Assembly: GCF_009746125.1 (NCBI RefSeq)
Contig: NZ_CP041352.1
Coordinates: 3,704,436 to 3,768,435 of the forward strand
Length of the DNA stretch: 64,000 nt
Direction of reading: 5' to 3'
Source of the DNA: Casimicrobium huifangae
GTDB taxonomy: Bacteria; Pseudomonadota; Gammaproteobacteria; Burkholderiales; Casimicrobiaceae
Shown here: positions 53,184 to 62,752 of the stretch, in pieces
How the letters are laid out: each line of letters begins with the position of its first letter
Position numbering within the stretch: position 1 is the first letter of the stretch
Translations under genes and position numbers: made by a program
The notes under the pieces: model-generated
What the model saw: only the letters and a program-made list of their open reading frames with translations
Told to the model about the DNA's origin: nothing
The model's database searches: none

Positions 53184-54050
53184 CTATTCTGGTTGGGGGT
53201 GCTCGCGGTCGTGGCGCAACACGCGGGCAACGGGTTCGAGCGCTGTTTTCAGCGCATTGGCAACGTAAACGGAGCGATGCTTGCCGCCGGTGCAGCCGAT
53301 GGCAATGTGTATCCGGGCGCGGTTGTCCGCACTAAAGCCGGGCAGTGATGCGCGAACATAGGTGGCGATGGCATCGACCAGAGCGGCCGTCTCCGGCTGC
53401 GCGCGCAGGTAGTCGATCACCGGCGCGTCGCGGCCGGTCAGCGCGGCCAGACCTGGCTCGTAGAACGGATTGGGCAGGATGCGGGCGTCGAACACCAGAT
53501 CGGCGTCAGGCGGGATGCCCTCGCGATAGGCGAAGGACGAAATTTCCAGCAATGGCCTCTCCGCATGCTCAGTAACTGCGGCGGCAAACTGGCGCACGCG
53601 CTGGCGCAGCAGGTGGGTGCTGGTGGCGCTGGTGTCGATGTCGAACGCGCTGGCCGCAACGGCGCGCAGACGCGAGCGTTCTTCGGCAATGGCGTCCTGC
53701 AGGGTGGTGTCGTCGCTGGCAAACGGGTGTTTGCGCCGGGTTTCGGCGAAACGCCGCTGCAGGGTCTGGTCGCTGGCATCAATGCGAACAACGCGCAGCG
53801 GCAGCGCGGGATGAAGTGCGCGGATGCGGGCAACCCCGTGATCGAAGTCCGCCACAAAAGTGGGGGAATGCGCGTTGACGCTAACCCCGAGCGACTGCGT
53901 ATGGGTCGCCAGCATGGCATCAACCGTATCGACCAGCAGCGCGACCGGCAGATTGCTGACGATGGCAAAGCCCACATCCTCCAGCGCGCCGAGCGCGACA
54001 TTTTTGCCGGCGCCGGAGACACCGAGCACGAGGATGATTTGAACTGACAA
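53184..54050 (-). CDS. rapZ: RapZ, RNase adaptor protein (with an atypical P-loop)
   Basis: 288 residues. N-terminal nucleotide-binding-like domain and C-terminal domain with HIAIGCTGGKHRSVYVANAL (the RapZ hallmark). The Walker A reads GVSGAGKN, with Asn17 where Ser or Thr is expected; the codon is AAT. In enterobacteria RapZ controls glucosamine-6-phosphate synthase through small RNAs, but here it is clustered with hprK and ptsN, so a link to the phosphotransferase system is likely. The ATG 54050 is separated from the hprK stop by 16 bases. Confidence 0.93.
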   Translation of the reverse strand: MSVQIILVLGVSGAGKNVALGALEDVGFAIVSNLPVALLVDTVDAMLATHTQSLGVSVNAHSPTFVADFDHGVARIRALHPALPLRVVRIDASDQTLQRRFAETRRKHPFASDDTTLQDAIAEERSRLRAVAASAFDIDTSATSTHLLRQRVRQFAAAVTEHAERPLLEISSFAYREGIPPDADLVFDARILPNPFYEPGLAALTGRDAPVIDYLRAQPETAALVDAIATYVRASLPGFSADNRARIHIAIGCTGGKHRSVYVANALKTALEPVARVLRHDREHPQPE

Positions 54051-54066
54051 GGCAGGAAGGGCTGCT

Positions 54067-55005
54067 TCAGCCCTCCTCCATCAGCTTGGCCTGGCGCTCG
54101 ATGAATTCGCGCGTGGAATCGATGCCACGCAGGTTCAGCACGAAGTTGCGTACGGCGGTCTCGACCAGCACCGCGAGGTTGCGGCCGGCGGCAACCGGGA
54201 TGACCACCTTGCGGATCTTCACGCCCAGAATTTCCTGAAAAGTGGCGTTGACGCTCATGCGGTCAAGCCGCTTGAACTGCTCGTCTGTGTGGTCTTCAAG
54301 ATGCACTATCAGTTTCAGCGACTTGCGCGGCCGCACGGCCGTCTCGCCGAAGGTGGTGCGGATGTTCAGGATGCCGATGCCGCGCACTTCAAGAAAGTCC
54401 TTGAGCACGTCGGGACAGCGCCCCTCGATCAGCTCCGGCGACACTTTGTAGACCTCGACAATGTCGTCCGCAATGAGGCCATGGCCACGGCTGATGAGTT
54501 CCAGCGCCAGCTCGCTCTTGCCGATCGCGGACGCCCCGGTGATCAGCACACCCATCTCGAGCACGTCGAGGAAGACGCCATGCAGTGTGGCATTGGCGGC
54601 CAGCATACGCGACAGATACAGCCGCAGCACATCGACCACATGCGGGCTCGGGTGCGGGCATTGCATCAGCGGCACGTGGGCGCGATCGCACTGCTCGACC
54701 ATGTAGTCGGGAGGCGCGCCGATGCCGCAGATAAAGACCGCGCCCAGTTCATCGACCAGCAGGCGCGCAAAGGTGGCTTGCTGTTCGGCGGGTGGAAGGG
54801 TGCCCAGATAGGCAATTTCGGCCGGCCCGATCAGCTGCACGCGGAACGGGTGAATGAAATTCATGTGGCCAACCAGGCCAACGTCAGCCTGGGCCGTGGT
54901 GTCGCGTGACAGCGTACGCCCGCCGCCATCACGGCCAGCGAGCCAGACCAGATCCAGACGTTCCTGATTGTCGGCAAACAGCCGGGAGAGCTCGACGGTT
55001 CGCAT
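54067..55005 (-). CDS. hprK: HPr kinase/phosphorylase
   Basis: 312 residues. The P-loop GASAIGKSELALELISRGHG is followed by the acidic ADDIVE and the HprK signature EVRGIGILNIRTTFGETAV. In proteobacteria HprK phosphorylates HPr on serine and ties the nitrogen PTS to cell-envelope and carbon signals. Between ptsN and rapZ, with 17 bases to ptsN. Confidence 0.96.
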   Translation of the reverse strand: MRTVELSRLFADNQERLDLVWLAGRDGGGRTLSRDTTAQADVGLVGHMNFIHPFRVQLIGPAEIAYLGTLPPAEQQATFARLLVDELGAVFICGIGAPPDYMVEQCDRAHVPLMQCPHPSPHVVDVLRLYLSRMLAANATLHGVFLDVLEMGVLITGASAIGKSELALELISRGHGLIADDIVEVYKVSPELIEGRCPDVLKDFLEVRGIGILNIRTTFGETAVRPRKSLKLIVHLEDHTDEQFKRLDRMSVNATFQEILGVKIRKVVIPVAAGRNLAVLVETAVRNFVLNLRGIDSTREFIERQAKLMEEG

Positions 55006-55022
55006 GGCCGGTCAGTCGGGCG

Positions 55023-55475
55023 TTATTGCGGCGCGCTGAACAAGGCGTGAATAGCCTTGGGATCGGTCGCCGCCGTGAGCGCGTCGCGGAAGCTGCGATT
55101 GGAGAACCGCTGTGCCAGCTCGGACAGGATTTGCAGATGCTCGTCGGTAGCCGCCTCCGGCACCAGCAACACAAAGATGTCGCGCACCGGCTGGTTGTCG
55201 GGGGCCTCAAACGGAATCGGTGCCTTCGGCCGCGCGAAGAAACCGATGGCGCGGTCAAGACCACGAATGCGGCCATGCGGAATGGCGATGCCCTGGCCGA
55301 GCCCGGTAGAACCCAGCCGCTCACGCGCCAGCAGGCTGTCAACGGTCACGGTGGGGGTCAAGTCGTAGCGCAGCTCGGATTCGAGCGCGATGATCTCGAA
55401 CAGCCGGCGTTTGTTGGCGACATCAAGGTCGAGCAACACATTTTCTGGCGTCAGGAGATCAGCGAGGCGGCTCAC
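55023..55475 (-). CDS. ptsN: PtsN, nitrogen-PTS EIIA protein
   Basis: 150 residues from GTG 55475 (VSRLADLLTPENVLLDLDV), the usual family opening; an ATG at 55508 would add 11 residues from a hairpin region. The phosphorylated histidine is in GIAIPHGRIRGLD. PtsN takes phosphate from NPr/HPr and regulates potassium transport and nitrogen-related functions. First of ptsN-hprK-rapZ. Confidence 0.94.
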   Translation of the reverse strand: MSRLADLLTPENVLLDLDVANKRRLFEIIALESELRYDLTPTVTVDSLLARERLGSTGLGQGIAIPHGRIRGLDRAIGFFARPKAPIPFEAPDNQPVRDIFVLLVPEAATDEHLQILSELAQRFSNRSFRDALTAATDPKAIHALFSAPQ

Positions 55476-55497
55476 AGGTAGCGATATCCGGAAAGCC

Positions 55498-55521
55498 CAT
55501 CCCGCCACATGCGGCGGGATG
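55498..55521. promoter_or_regulatory. Hairpin just upstream of ptsN
   Basis: CATCCCGCC-ACATGC-GGCGGGATG, nine perfect pairs. It lies in the hpf-ptsN gap and lacks a T-run on the minus strand. It could be an attenuator or RNA-processing site. Confidence 0.5.
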
Positions 55522-55632
55522 AACGTGACTAAAGCAGACCAGCGGGGCTTGCCGCTGGCCAGCGACGAAATCCTGCGATTCTAGTGCAGTGCATCAAACA
55601 CCGCCGCGTGCGCCCGTCGCAGGATGGAACGC

Positions 55633-55959
55633 TCAGTTGAGGTCAACGCGCTTGCGCTCGAAACCCTCGTCGCGGCTGACCTGCAGCCTTTCCTTGTGGC
55701 GCAGCACCTGACGATCCAGCCGGTCGGCCAGCTCATCAATGGCGGCGTAGAGGTTTTCGCCCTCGGACGCGGCGTGGATTTCGCGGCCGCTGACATGCAC
55801 ATTCGCCTCAACCTTTTGCCTCAGTTTTTCAACCGACATGACGACGTTGACGTCGATCACGTGATCAAAGTGACGATTGACCCGATCAAGCTTGGACACC
55901 ATGTAGGCGCGCAGCGCATCGGTAACCGCAACGTGATGGCCGGTAATGTGCAGATTCAT
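55633..55959 (-). CDS. hpf: Ribosome hibernation promoting factor
   Basis: 108 residues, the short form typical when next to rpoN. It starts MNLHITGHHVAVTDALRAYM and has DVNVVMSVEKLRQKVEANVH and the ASEGENLYAAIDELADRLDR segment. It binds 30S/70S ribosomes in stationary phase. The gene follows rpoN by 65 bases. Confidence 0.95.
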   Translation of the reverse strand: MNLHITGHHVAVTDALRAYMVSKLDRVNRHFDHVIDVNVVMSVEKLRQKVEANVHVSGREIHAASEGENLYAAIDELADRLDRQVLRHKERLQVSRDEGFERKRVDLN

Positions 55960-56024
55960 GAACGTACCTCTCGATAACTGGATTGATTGTCCGGCGCAGC
56001 GATCCGTTCCCCGACAGCGTGGTA

Positions 56025-57692
56025 TCAGTTGCGCCTTCTCAGGTTGACCGGGGCGATGTTTTGCAGTTCCCGGTACTTGGCCACAGTCCGGCGCGCAACG
56101 ATGATGCCCTGTTCTCCAAGCATTTCAGCGATGCGGCTGTCGGTCAGCGGCTCGTTGGCATCCTCCTCTGCAATAAGTGACTTGATCATGGCGCGGATCG
56201 CCGTCGAAGACGCAGCGCCGCCGGCATCGGTAGCCACGTGGCTGCCGAAGAAATACTTGAGTTCGAAGGAACCGCGCGTCGAAGCAAGGAATTTCTGTGT
56301 GGTGACGCGGGAAACGGTCGATTCGTGCAGGCCAAGTGCGTCGGCCACTTCCCTGAGCACCAGCGGGCGCATGGCGACCTCGCCGTGATCAAAGAACGCC
56401 TGTTGTCTTTCCACAATCTCGCTGGCTACCCGAAGAATCGTGTCGAACCGTTGAGCTACATTCTTAACCAACCAGCGAGCTTCTTGCAACTGGGTTGACA
56501 GCGGAGTGGAACGACCTTCCTTCTGGCGTTGCAGCATGTCGGCATAAACCGTGTTGACGCTCAGCCGCGGCACCGCCACCGGATTGAGTTCGGCCACCCA
56601 GCGCCGCTTGCTGCGGCGCACGATAACGTCAGGAATCATCTGCACCGATGAGACATCGGCAAACGGTGCGCCGGGTCGCGGCGTCAGCGTCCGGATCACC
56701 GCATGAGCGGCCTTCAGATCCTCATCATCAATGTCGAACAGCTTGCGGATCTGCACGTAGTCGCGGCGCCCGAGCGCATCCAGCGCCTCAGCCACGATGC
56801 GGCGGGCGAGACGGACATCGGCATTGTTGCGATGCGACGCCAGCTGCAGCAGCAGGCATTCACGCAAGTCGCGGGCACCGACACCGGGCGGATCAAAGCC
56901 CTGCAACAGCCGCAGCGCAGCGGCCCAGTCCGCCTCGGCGATGATCGCTTCACCACTCATTGCATCGACATCGCGCGGCAGCAGGGCCTCAATGTCTTCG
57001 CGGGTCACGCCGAGAAAGCCATCCTCGTCGAGACACTCGATCATGGCGCGCAACAGTTGCTCCACCTCGGGAGAGGCGTCAACAAACGGCAGCTGCGAGC
57101 GCAGGTGTTCGGTCAGGCTCTCCGGGGCTGATCGTTGCGACTCGAACGATTCGTCGTCGTCGTCGAAGCTGCCTGCCCCGGAACTGCCCCACTCCGAGAA
57201 ATCAAGGCTCGGCTGGTCACTGTCGGCGCCATCGCCCGCGCCCGGCGCGGTCGCCGTAGCGGCCTCAAAGTCACTGCCTGGTACGTTATCGCCGCCCAGA
57301 TCGGATTCGAAAACACCCGCTTCAAAGGCGTCCCCGGTATCCGCGCCACCGTCGTTGCCATCCGTCGCATTGATCGCGTCCGCGCCGTTGAGCACCTCGA
57401 AGCCAGCTGTGTCAATGCGCTCTGCTGACGCCGCCGCCAGCACATCGCTGCCGTCCAGCACGCTGTCACGCTCGGGCGCAGCGGCCAGCGCATCAAGCGA
57501 CACCACCAGACCACCGTCACCCTCATCGCCGCCGTCGGCATCAGCCAGCTCCAGCAGCGGGTTTTCAGCGAGTGCGGCGGTGATCTCCTGTTGCAGTTCG
57601 AGGGTGGACAGCTGCAACAGCCGGATCGACTGTTGCAGTTGCGGCGTCAGCGTCAGGTGCTGCGCCAGTTTGAGTTGAAGTCCTGCCTTCAA
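56025..57692 (-). CDS. rpoN: RNA polymerase sigma-54 factor
   Basis: 555 residues. Region I has QLKLAQHLTLTPQLQQSIRL, region II is a long acidic, low-complexity stretch (about 55-190), then the core-binding region, the helix-turn-helix (LGLHESTVSRVTTQKFL) and the RpoN box ARRTVAKYRE near the C-terminus. It directs transcription at -24/-12 promoters with enhancer-binding proteins. Region II is longer than in many relatives. Six bases after lptB. Confidence 0.97.
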   Translation of the reverse strand: MKAGLQLKLAQHLTLTPQLQQSIRLLQLSTLELQQEITAALAENPLLELADADGGDEGDGGLVVSLDALAAAPERDSVLDGSDVLAAASAERIDTAGFEVLNGADAINATDGNDGGADTGDAFEAGVFESDLGGDNVPGSDFEAATATAPGAGDGADSDQPSLDFSEWGSSGAGSFDDDDESFESQRSAPESLTEHLRSQLPFVDASPEVEQLLRAMIECLDEDGFLGVTREDIEALLPRDVDAMSGEAIIAEADWAAALRLLQGFDPPGVGARDLRECLLLQLASHRNNADVRLARRIVAEALDALGRRDYVQIRKLFDIDDEDLKAAHAVIRTLTPRPGAPFADVSSVQMIPDVIVRRSKRRWVAELNPVAVPRLSVNTVYADMLQRQKEGRSTPLSTQLQEARWLVKNVAQRFDTILRVASEIVERQQAFFDHGEVAMRPLVLREVADALGLHESTVSRVTTQKFLASTRGSFELKYFFGSHVATDAGGAASSTAIRAMIKSLIAEEDANEPLTDSRIAEMLGEQGIIVARRTVAKYRELQNIAPVNLRRRN

Positions 57693-57698
57693 TGTCGC

Positions 57699-58421
57699 CT
57701 ACAAACGGAAATGCTCGCCCAGATAAACCTTGCGAACCGACTCATTACCGATGATCTCGTCGGGATGTCCGTCGGCCAGCACCCGGCCTTCGCTGATGAT
57801 GTAGGCGCGGTCGCAGATACCGAGCGTTTCGCGCACGTTGTGATCGGTGATCAGCACGCCGATGCCACGCTCGCGCAGGAAGCGCACGATGCGCTGGATC
57901 TCAATCACCGCAATCGGATCAACGCCGGCGAAAGGCTCGTCAAGCAAAATAAAGCGCGGCCGCGAGGCCAACGCACGGGCAATTTCGAGACGGCGGCGTT
58001 CGCCGCCCGACAGTGCCACTGACGGCGTATCGCGCAGGTGAGCGATGGCCAGGTCATCAAGCAGCGCCTGCAGTTCGCGGGCGATGACGGAGTCATCCTT
58101 CTCCCGCAATTCAAGAATGGCGCGGATGTTCTCGCCCGCTGTCAACTTGCGGAAGATGGAGGCTTCCTGCGGCAGATAGGAGAGCCCCTTGCGCGCGCGC
58201 TCATGAATCGGCAGGTGGGTCAGCTCGGTCTGATCAAGCTTGATGATGCCGCCGTCAGCGGCGACCAGGCCCACGATCATGTAGAAGCAGGTGGTCTTGC
58301 CGGCACCGTTCGGCCCCAGCAAGCCCACCACCTCACCGCTGTCTACGGTGAGTGATACGTCGTGAACGACGGTGCGTGACTTGTAGCGCTTCTTAAGCGC
58401 AACGGCTGAAAGCTGGCTCAT
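57699..58421 (-). CDS. lptB: LptB, ATPase of the lipopolysaccharide exporter
   Basis: 240 residues from ATG 58421 ([20 protein letters not shown]). Walker [10 protein letters not shown], signature [15 protein letters not shown] and Walker [14 protein letters not shown] are intact, with the LptB-type [18 protein letters not shown]. It powers LPS extraction from the inner membrane with LptFG. It overlaps the end of lptA by 29 bases. Confidence 0.97.
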   Translation of the reverse strand: MSQLSAVALKKRYKSRTVVHDVSLTVDSGEVVGLLGPNGAGKTTCFYMIVGLVAADGGIIKLDQTELTHLPIHERARKGLSYLPQEASIFRKLTAGENIRAILELREKDDSVIARELQALLDDLAIAHLRDTPSVALSGGERRRLEIARALASRPRFILLDEPFAGVDPIAVIEIQRIVRFLRERGIGVLITDHNVRETLGICDRAYIISEGRVLADGHPDEIIGNESVRKVYLGEHFRL

Positions 58422-59043
58422 TGCGCTTTGGCGGTGTGGCGGCCTTCGCGGCCGCGGGTTTGGCTGCAGGTTTGCTGGCGTCCGCAGCAGCGCCGTCTTT
58501 TTTGGGCGCTTCTTCCTTGTCACGCGGCTGCAGCACGAAGGTCACGCCCTTGCCCTCACTGGCGCGCTGTTTGGACTCACGCGCCTCGTACTTGCTGGTC
58601 TGGGTGTTGTAGGTAATGTAGTTGGCGCGCGTTTCGTCGTCGCCAACAAACAGGATGGCGTTGCCGAACAGTTCGACGATGCCCTTGCCGCTGTCGTAGT
58701 CCACGCGATCGGCGACGCCCTGCGCCCAGTCACCGTTGTCGGTGCGCTGCCGGAAGCAGACCGGTTTGCCGGTCAATGTGGCGTTGTAGTTTTCATCCGC
58801 CGAGGTCTGCGCGGTGCCTTTGTCGGCCGCGATGCGCAGCGTGCCCTGGGTGATCACCACCGACTTTTCGAGCCGATAGAACCCCTTGGCGTGGTCGGCG
58901 TCACCATCGATGGCGTTGATGGTGACCTTTTCCTTGCGGTCGGCCTTTTCGGCGTGCGCGAGCACGGGTGCCAGCACCGCGAGCAACAAGGCAATTGCAC
59001 TTGCTGTCCGGTATCGGTGGTTTGGGTACGGCAAATTTGTCAT
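58393..59043 (-). CDS. lptA: LptA, periplasmic lipopolysaccharide bridge protein
   Basis: 216 residues from ATG 59043, which has AAGGA six bases upstream; the ATG six bases earlier would be too close to that site. Signal peptide ends in LAHAEKA. The OstA/LptA beta-jellyroll region has [13 protein letters not shown] and [21 protein letters not shown] Lys/Ala-rich tail follows. It chains LPS between LptC and LptDE. Follows lptC by 13 bases. Confidence 0.95.
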   Translation of the reverse strand: MTNLPYPNHRYRTASAIALLLAVLAPVLAHAEKADRKEKVTINAIDGDADHAKGFYRLEKSVVITQGTLRIAADKGTAQTSADENYNATLTGKPVCFRQRTDNGDWAQGVADRVDYDSGKGIVELFGNAILFVGDDETRANYITYNTQTSKYEARESKQRASEGKGVTFVLQPRDKEEAPKKDGAAADASKPAAKPAAAKAATPPKRNEPAFSRCA

Positions 59044-59056
59044 GGCCATTCCTTGA

Positions 59057-59686
59057 TCAATCCTTGCTGGCTGCGTCTTTCGGGCGCAGCTCGATTTCGA
59101 TACCGCGACTGGTTTGTCCCTGCTTTTTCTCGGCGTCAACCTGCAAGCCCTGAGTCACCATCACACGGTCACCGCTGACGGTGCGGGTGGTCGATTCGGT
59201 GCGCGCCTGCTGGGTCTTCGGGAACACGGTAAGCGTTTCGCTCTCGTACGTCACGGCGTCGCGACCGGGGCTGGCCGCCTGCCGCGCAACCACCTTGCCG
59301 GAGAAATCCACCTGTTCCAGTCCGCCGCCGGCAGTCGCGCTGCTAAGCACTGCGCGTGCCGCGCGGACATCCATTCTTGGTTTGCCCGCAGGTTCATTCT
59401 CGTAGCGCGGTTCGTAAACCACGGTGCTCTGCGTCGCCGGCACATGCACCGCCAGACCACCGATCATGGTGCTCTCAATGCGGCCATCTGCTGCAGTTCG
59501 TTCGATCCGAAAGCCCTGAATGAAGTGATCGGGGGCGGGTAACGCTGAAGCCTTCTGTGCCCTTACGCTATCCGTCACCCGTGCATCGAGCCAGAACGTC
59601 AGCACCGCAAAGATGGCCACCGCAAACAGCGGAAACAGCGCGGCCAGCCGGTCCTGCCGTTTGCGCCAGACCAGCGTCGTGCTCAT
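59057..59686 (-). CDS. lptC: LptC, inner-membrane lipopolysaccharide transfer protein
   Basis: 209 residues. One membrane helix at about 15-33 (FPLFAVAIFAVLTFWLDARV) and a periplasmic jellyroll with FRIERTAADGRIESTMIGGL and ESETLTVFPKTQQARTESTT. It hands LPS from LptB2FG to LptA. The ATG overlaps the kdsC stop as ATGA. Confidence 0.94.
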   Translation of the reverse strand: MSTTLVWRKRQDRLAALFPLFAVAIFAVLTFWLDARVTDSVRAQKASALPAPDHFIQGFRIERTAADGRIESTMIGGLAVHVPATQSTVVYEPRYENEPAGKPRMDVRAARAVLSSATAGGGLEQVDFSGKVVARQAASPGRDAVTYESETLTVFPKTQQARTESTTRTVSGDRVMVTQGLQVDAEKKQGQTSRGIEIELRPKDAASKD

Positions 59687-60237
59687 GTGCCGCTGCCTGT
59701 CAGGTAGCGTTGCACCAGCTCATCCAGCCGGCCCTGCACGCGCAGCACCGCCTCGATCATCTCGCGCACCGCGCCATCGCCGCCATTGAGCGTTGCCAGC
59801 CAGTGCGCGCGCTGGCGAACAGCGGCGGCGGCATTCGGCACCGTCGCGGCCAGCCCGGCCTGCACTAGCGCTGGCAGGTCGAGCCAGTCGTCGCCGATGT
59901 AGGCGACATTGGCAGCGGGCAAGGCCCATCGTTCACAGATCGCAGCGAAAGCGACGCCCTTGTTGCGCTCGCCGCTGACCAGCTCAACATCCAGCTCACG
60001 GGCACGGCGCTCGACAGCGGGGCCGCCACGCGCGGTGAGCATCGCCACCTTCCAGCCGGCCTGTTTGGCAAGCGTGATGCCAAAGCCATCAAGCACCGAG
60101 AACGACTTCATCTCGTCGCTGCCGAAGTAATTGAGCTTGCCGTCGGTCAGCACGCCGTCCACGTCACAAACGAGCCCGCGCACGGCGAGCATGCGCTCGG
60201 CAACGGTGGGGGGGCGGGGGGTCATCAGTCGTGCCAT
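59683..60237 (-). CDS. kdsC: KDO-8-phosphate phosphatase
   Basis: 184 residues, HAD family without a cap. The catalytic motif is VCDVDGVLTDGKL; then TARGG and IGDDWLDLPAL. It removes phosphate from KDO-8-phosphate in LPS core synthesis. Next to kdsD, whose product acts two steps earlier. Confidence 0.96.
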   Translation of the reverse strand: MARLMTPRPPTVAERMLAVRGLVCDVDGVLTDGKLNYFGSDEMKSFSVLDGFGITLAKQAGWKVAMLTARGGPAVERRARELDVELVSGERNKGVAFAAICERWALPAANVAYIGDDWLDLPALVQAGLAATVPNAAAAVRQRAHWLATLNGGDGAVREMIEAVLRVQGRLDELVQRYLTGSGT

Positions 60238-60248
60238 TACCGGTTCTC

Positions 60249-61232
60249 TTAAACCACTTTCGCGCGCAGCAGATCATGCATGTGCAGGGCGCCGACCAGC
60301 TTGCCGGCAGCGTCCACCACGAGAAGCTGCGTCTTGCGGCCCTGTTCGAGCACTGAGACCGCTTCGACCGCCAGCTCGTCGGGGCCAATGCTGACCGGCT
60401 TCACCGTCATGAAGTCAGCCACTTTCGCAGCGCTGAAGTCGGAAACTTTCGGCAGACAGCGGCGCAGATCGCCATCGGTGAAGATGCCGGCCACGGCGCC
60501 GTCCGGGGTGACGACTGCCGTCATGCCCATGCCTTTGCCGGTAATCTCGAACAGCGCCTGCGCCACGGTAGCGTCGAGTGCCACAGTCGGGATGGCGGTG
60601 CCAATGCGCATGACGTCGCGCACGTGGGTGAGCAGGCGCCGCCCGAGCGAGCCACCCGGATGCGAGCGCGCGAAGTCCTCTGCGGTAAAGCCGCGCGCCT
60701 CCAGCAGGGCCATCGCCAGTGCGTCGCCCAGCGCCATCGCGGCGGCGGTGCTGGCCGTTGGCGCCAGCCCGAGTGGGCAGGCTTCGGTGCTGACACCCGC
60801 GTCAAGCGTGATGTCGGCCTCGGTGCCAAGCGTGGAATTTTCGTTGCCGGTGATGGCAATGATGCGGGCGCCGACGCGCTTGATTGGCGTCAGCAAGGCG
60901 TTGACCTCGGCCACCTCGCCGGAATTGGACAGTGCGATCACCACGTCGTCGGCCGTGATCATGCCCATGTCGCCGTGGCTGGCCTCGGCCGGATGTACAA
61001 AGAACGCCGGCGTACCGGTGGAGGCTAGCGTCGCTGCGATCTTGCGGCCGACGTGGCCGGACTTGCCGATGCCGGTCACCACTACACGACCACTGGCGTT
61101 CAGAATCGTCTGCACCGCCGCCACCAGCGGCGCGCCGACGCGGGATTCCACCGCCGCAATCGCGGCCGCCTCGGTGGCCAGCACCGAGCGAGCGCGTCGC
61201 AAGACAGCGACAGAATCTACTGCAATATCCAT
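60249..61232 (-). CDS. kdsD: Arabinose-5-phosphate isomerase
   Basis: 327 residues. An SIS domain (about 30-180) with VVTGIGKSGHVGRKIAATLA and FVHPAEASHGDMGMI, then two CBS domains (about 205-325). It converts ribulose-5-phosphate to arabinose-5-phosphate, the first step of KDO synthesis. It is the first gene of the long minus-strand block down to rapZ; I see no clear promoter in the 236 bases upstream. Confidence 0.96.
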   Translation of the reverse strand: MDIAVDSVAVLRRARSVLATEAAAIAAVESRVGAPLVAAVQTILNASGRVVVTGIGKSGHVGRKIAATLASTGTPAFFVHPAEASHGDMGMITADDVVIALSNSGEVAEVNALLTPIKRVGARIIAITGNENSTLGTEADITLDAGVSTEACPLGLAPTASTAAAMALGDALAMALLEARGFTAEDFARSHPGGSLGRRLLTHVRDVMRIGTAIPTVALDATVAQALFEITGKGMGMTAVVTPDGAVAGIFTDGDLRRCLPKVSDFSAAKVADFMTVKPVSIGPDELAVEAVSVLEQGRKTQLLVVDAAGKLVGALHMHDLLRAKVV

Positions 61233-61468
61233 GCTAGGCAGTATAGCGGGCTGGCTTGAGGATTGCTGTCGGGAGTCGCGAGACCGGTGTTCCCTAGCTG
61301 TCAGCTTTTTAGCTCAAGGCCCATTCGAAAAGGGCCCGTAACGATAAAGAGCACCAAGTCGAGATTTGGTCAAATCAGCATTGAAGCCCTATTCACACGG
61401 CTGTTTGCGCCAAAAGCTGTGGAGAAATCACGACGGGCCAATCGCTGATTTTCGCCTTGTCGCGTCCG

Positions 61469-62713
61469 TCAGGTGAGGAATTTTTCCAGCATCCGGTTCA
61501 AGAAGCGCTGGCCCCTTTCCGTCGGACGCACGACCTCATGCGTGCGCACCAGCAGTCCCTCGCGCTCAGCCTCGTCCAGCGCCCGACTGACCAGCGACAC
61601 GGGGTAGCCAGCACGTTCGGAGAACCACGCCACCGGGAAACCTTCCGTCAGCCGCAACGCGTTCAGCATGAACTCGAAACCAACCTCGCCACGAGTGACC
61701 TCGCGCCGCTCGAAGACGCAGCTGGCCGGGTCCGCGCTGAGCGCCTTCTGCATGTAGTCACGCGGCTGCTTCACCCGTTCCGTGCGCACGATCTTCGCCT
61801 GCTGTCCGGAGCCCGGCGGTCCGCCCGGCGTGGTCAGTTTGCCGTGGGCACCCGCGCCAATCGCCACATAGTCGCCAAAGCCCCAGTAGTTGAGGTTGTG
61901 CTGGCAGCGTCGCCCCGGCCGGGCGTGGGCCGAGGTTTCGTAGTGCTCATACCCTGCCTCGCTGAGCAGCTGCTCAACGCGCAACTGCATGTCCGCCGCC
62001 AGATCGTGGTCCGGCAGCGGTGGCGGCTTCTTGGCGAACACCGTGTTCGGCTCCAGCGTCAGTTGGTAGAACGACAGGTGCGGCGTGCCGAAGGCGAGCG
62101 CCGCCCGCACATCGATCTCGCACTCCACCATAGTTTGCGCCTCGCCCCCGGTGCGGCTGGCGGGCAGCGCGAACATCAGGTCAAGATTCACGTTGCCGAT
62201 GGTGGCGAGGCCGATCTCGATCGCGCGCCGCGCCTCGGTGCCGTTGTGAATGCGGCCCAGCGCATGCAAATGCGCATCGTTGAAACTCTGGATGCCGATG
62301 GAAAGCCGCGTGACGCCCGCCTCGCGAAAGCCTGCAAACTTCTCCATTTCAAATGTTCCGGGATTCGCCTCCAGCGTGATCTCCGCCTCCGGCGACAGCC
62401 GCGTCCGTGCCCGCACCCCGGCGAGCAGATCGGCTATCGCCTGCGCCGAAAACAGACTGGGCGTGCCGCCACCGATGAAGACCGTGTGGATCGTGCGGCC
62501 CCAGAACTCGGGCAGTTGCACTTCGAGATCGCTCATCAGCGCGTCGATGTATTCGCGTTCCGGTACGCCAGTGGAACCGTCAGGCCGCTCATGCGAATTG
62601 AAGTCGCAGTAAGGGCACTTGCGCACGCACCACGGGATGTGGATGTAGAGCGAGAGCGGCGGCAGAGCGGTGAAGTGGGGGCCGAGCATCGTTAGCGGCG
62701 CTTGCAGCGCCAT
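61469..62713 (-). CDS. hemW: HemW, radical-SAM haem chaperone
   Basis: 414 residues. The radical-SAM cluster motif is CVRKCPYCDF, with Phe after the third cysteine pair position as in HemW and unlike the coproporphyrinogen dehydrogenase HemN. GGGTPSLFS, EITLEANPGTFE and the C-terminal HemW domain (YWGFGDYVAIGAGAHGKL) follow. It is thought to bind and deliver haem to respiratory proteins. ATG 62713 has no strong ribosome site. Confidence 0.93.
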   Translation of the reverse strand: MALQAPLTMLGPHFTALPPLSLYIHIPWCVRKCPYCDFNSHERPDGSTGVPEREYIDALMSDLEVQLPEFWGRTIHTVFIGGGTPSLFSAQAIADLLAGVRARTRLSPEAEITLEANPGTFEMEKFAGFREAGVTRLSIGIQSFNDAHLHALGRIHNGTEARRAIEIGLATIGNVNLDLMFALPASRTGGEAQTMVECEIDVRAALAFGTPHLSFYQLTLEPNTVFAKKPPPLPDHDLAADMQLRVEQLLSEAGYEHYETSAHARPGRRCQHNLNYWGFGDYVAIGAGAHGKLTTPGGPPGSGQQAKIVRTERVKQPRDYMQKALSADPASCVFERREVTRGEVGFEFMLNALRLTEGFPVAWFSERAGYPVSLVSRALDEAEREGLLVRTHEVVRPTERGQRFLNRMLEKFLT

Positions 62714-62752
62714 GACGAGTGACGAATGACCAATGACGTTTGCTGACGGCGA

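Noticed and set aside
56797-57678. Plus-strand Ser/Pro-rich frame of 293 codons opposite rpoN
   Set aside because: It mirrors the acidic, low-complexity region II of rpoN on the other strand; no independent support.
61233-61468. GGCCC/GGGCC hairpin near 61318-61338 as a terminator for hemW
   Set aside because: It lies more than 120 bases after the hemW stop, and has no T-run in the right direction.
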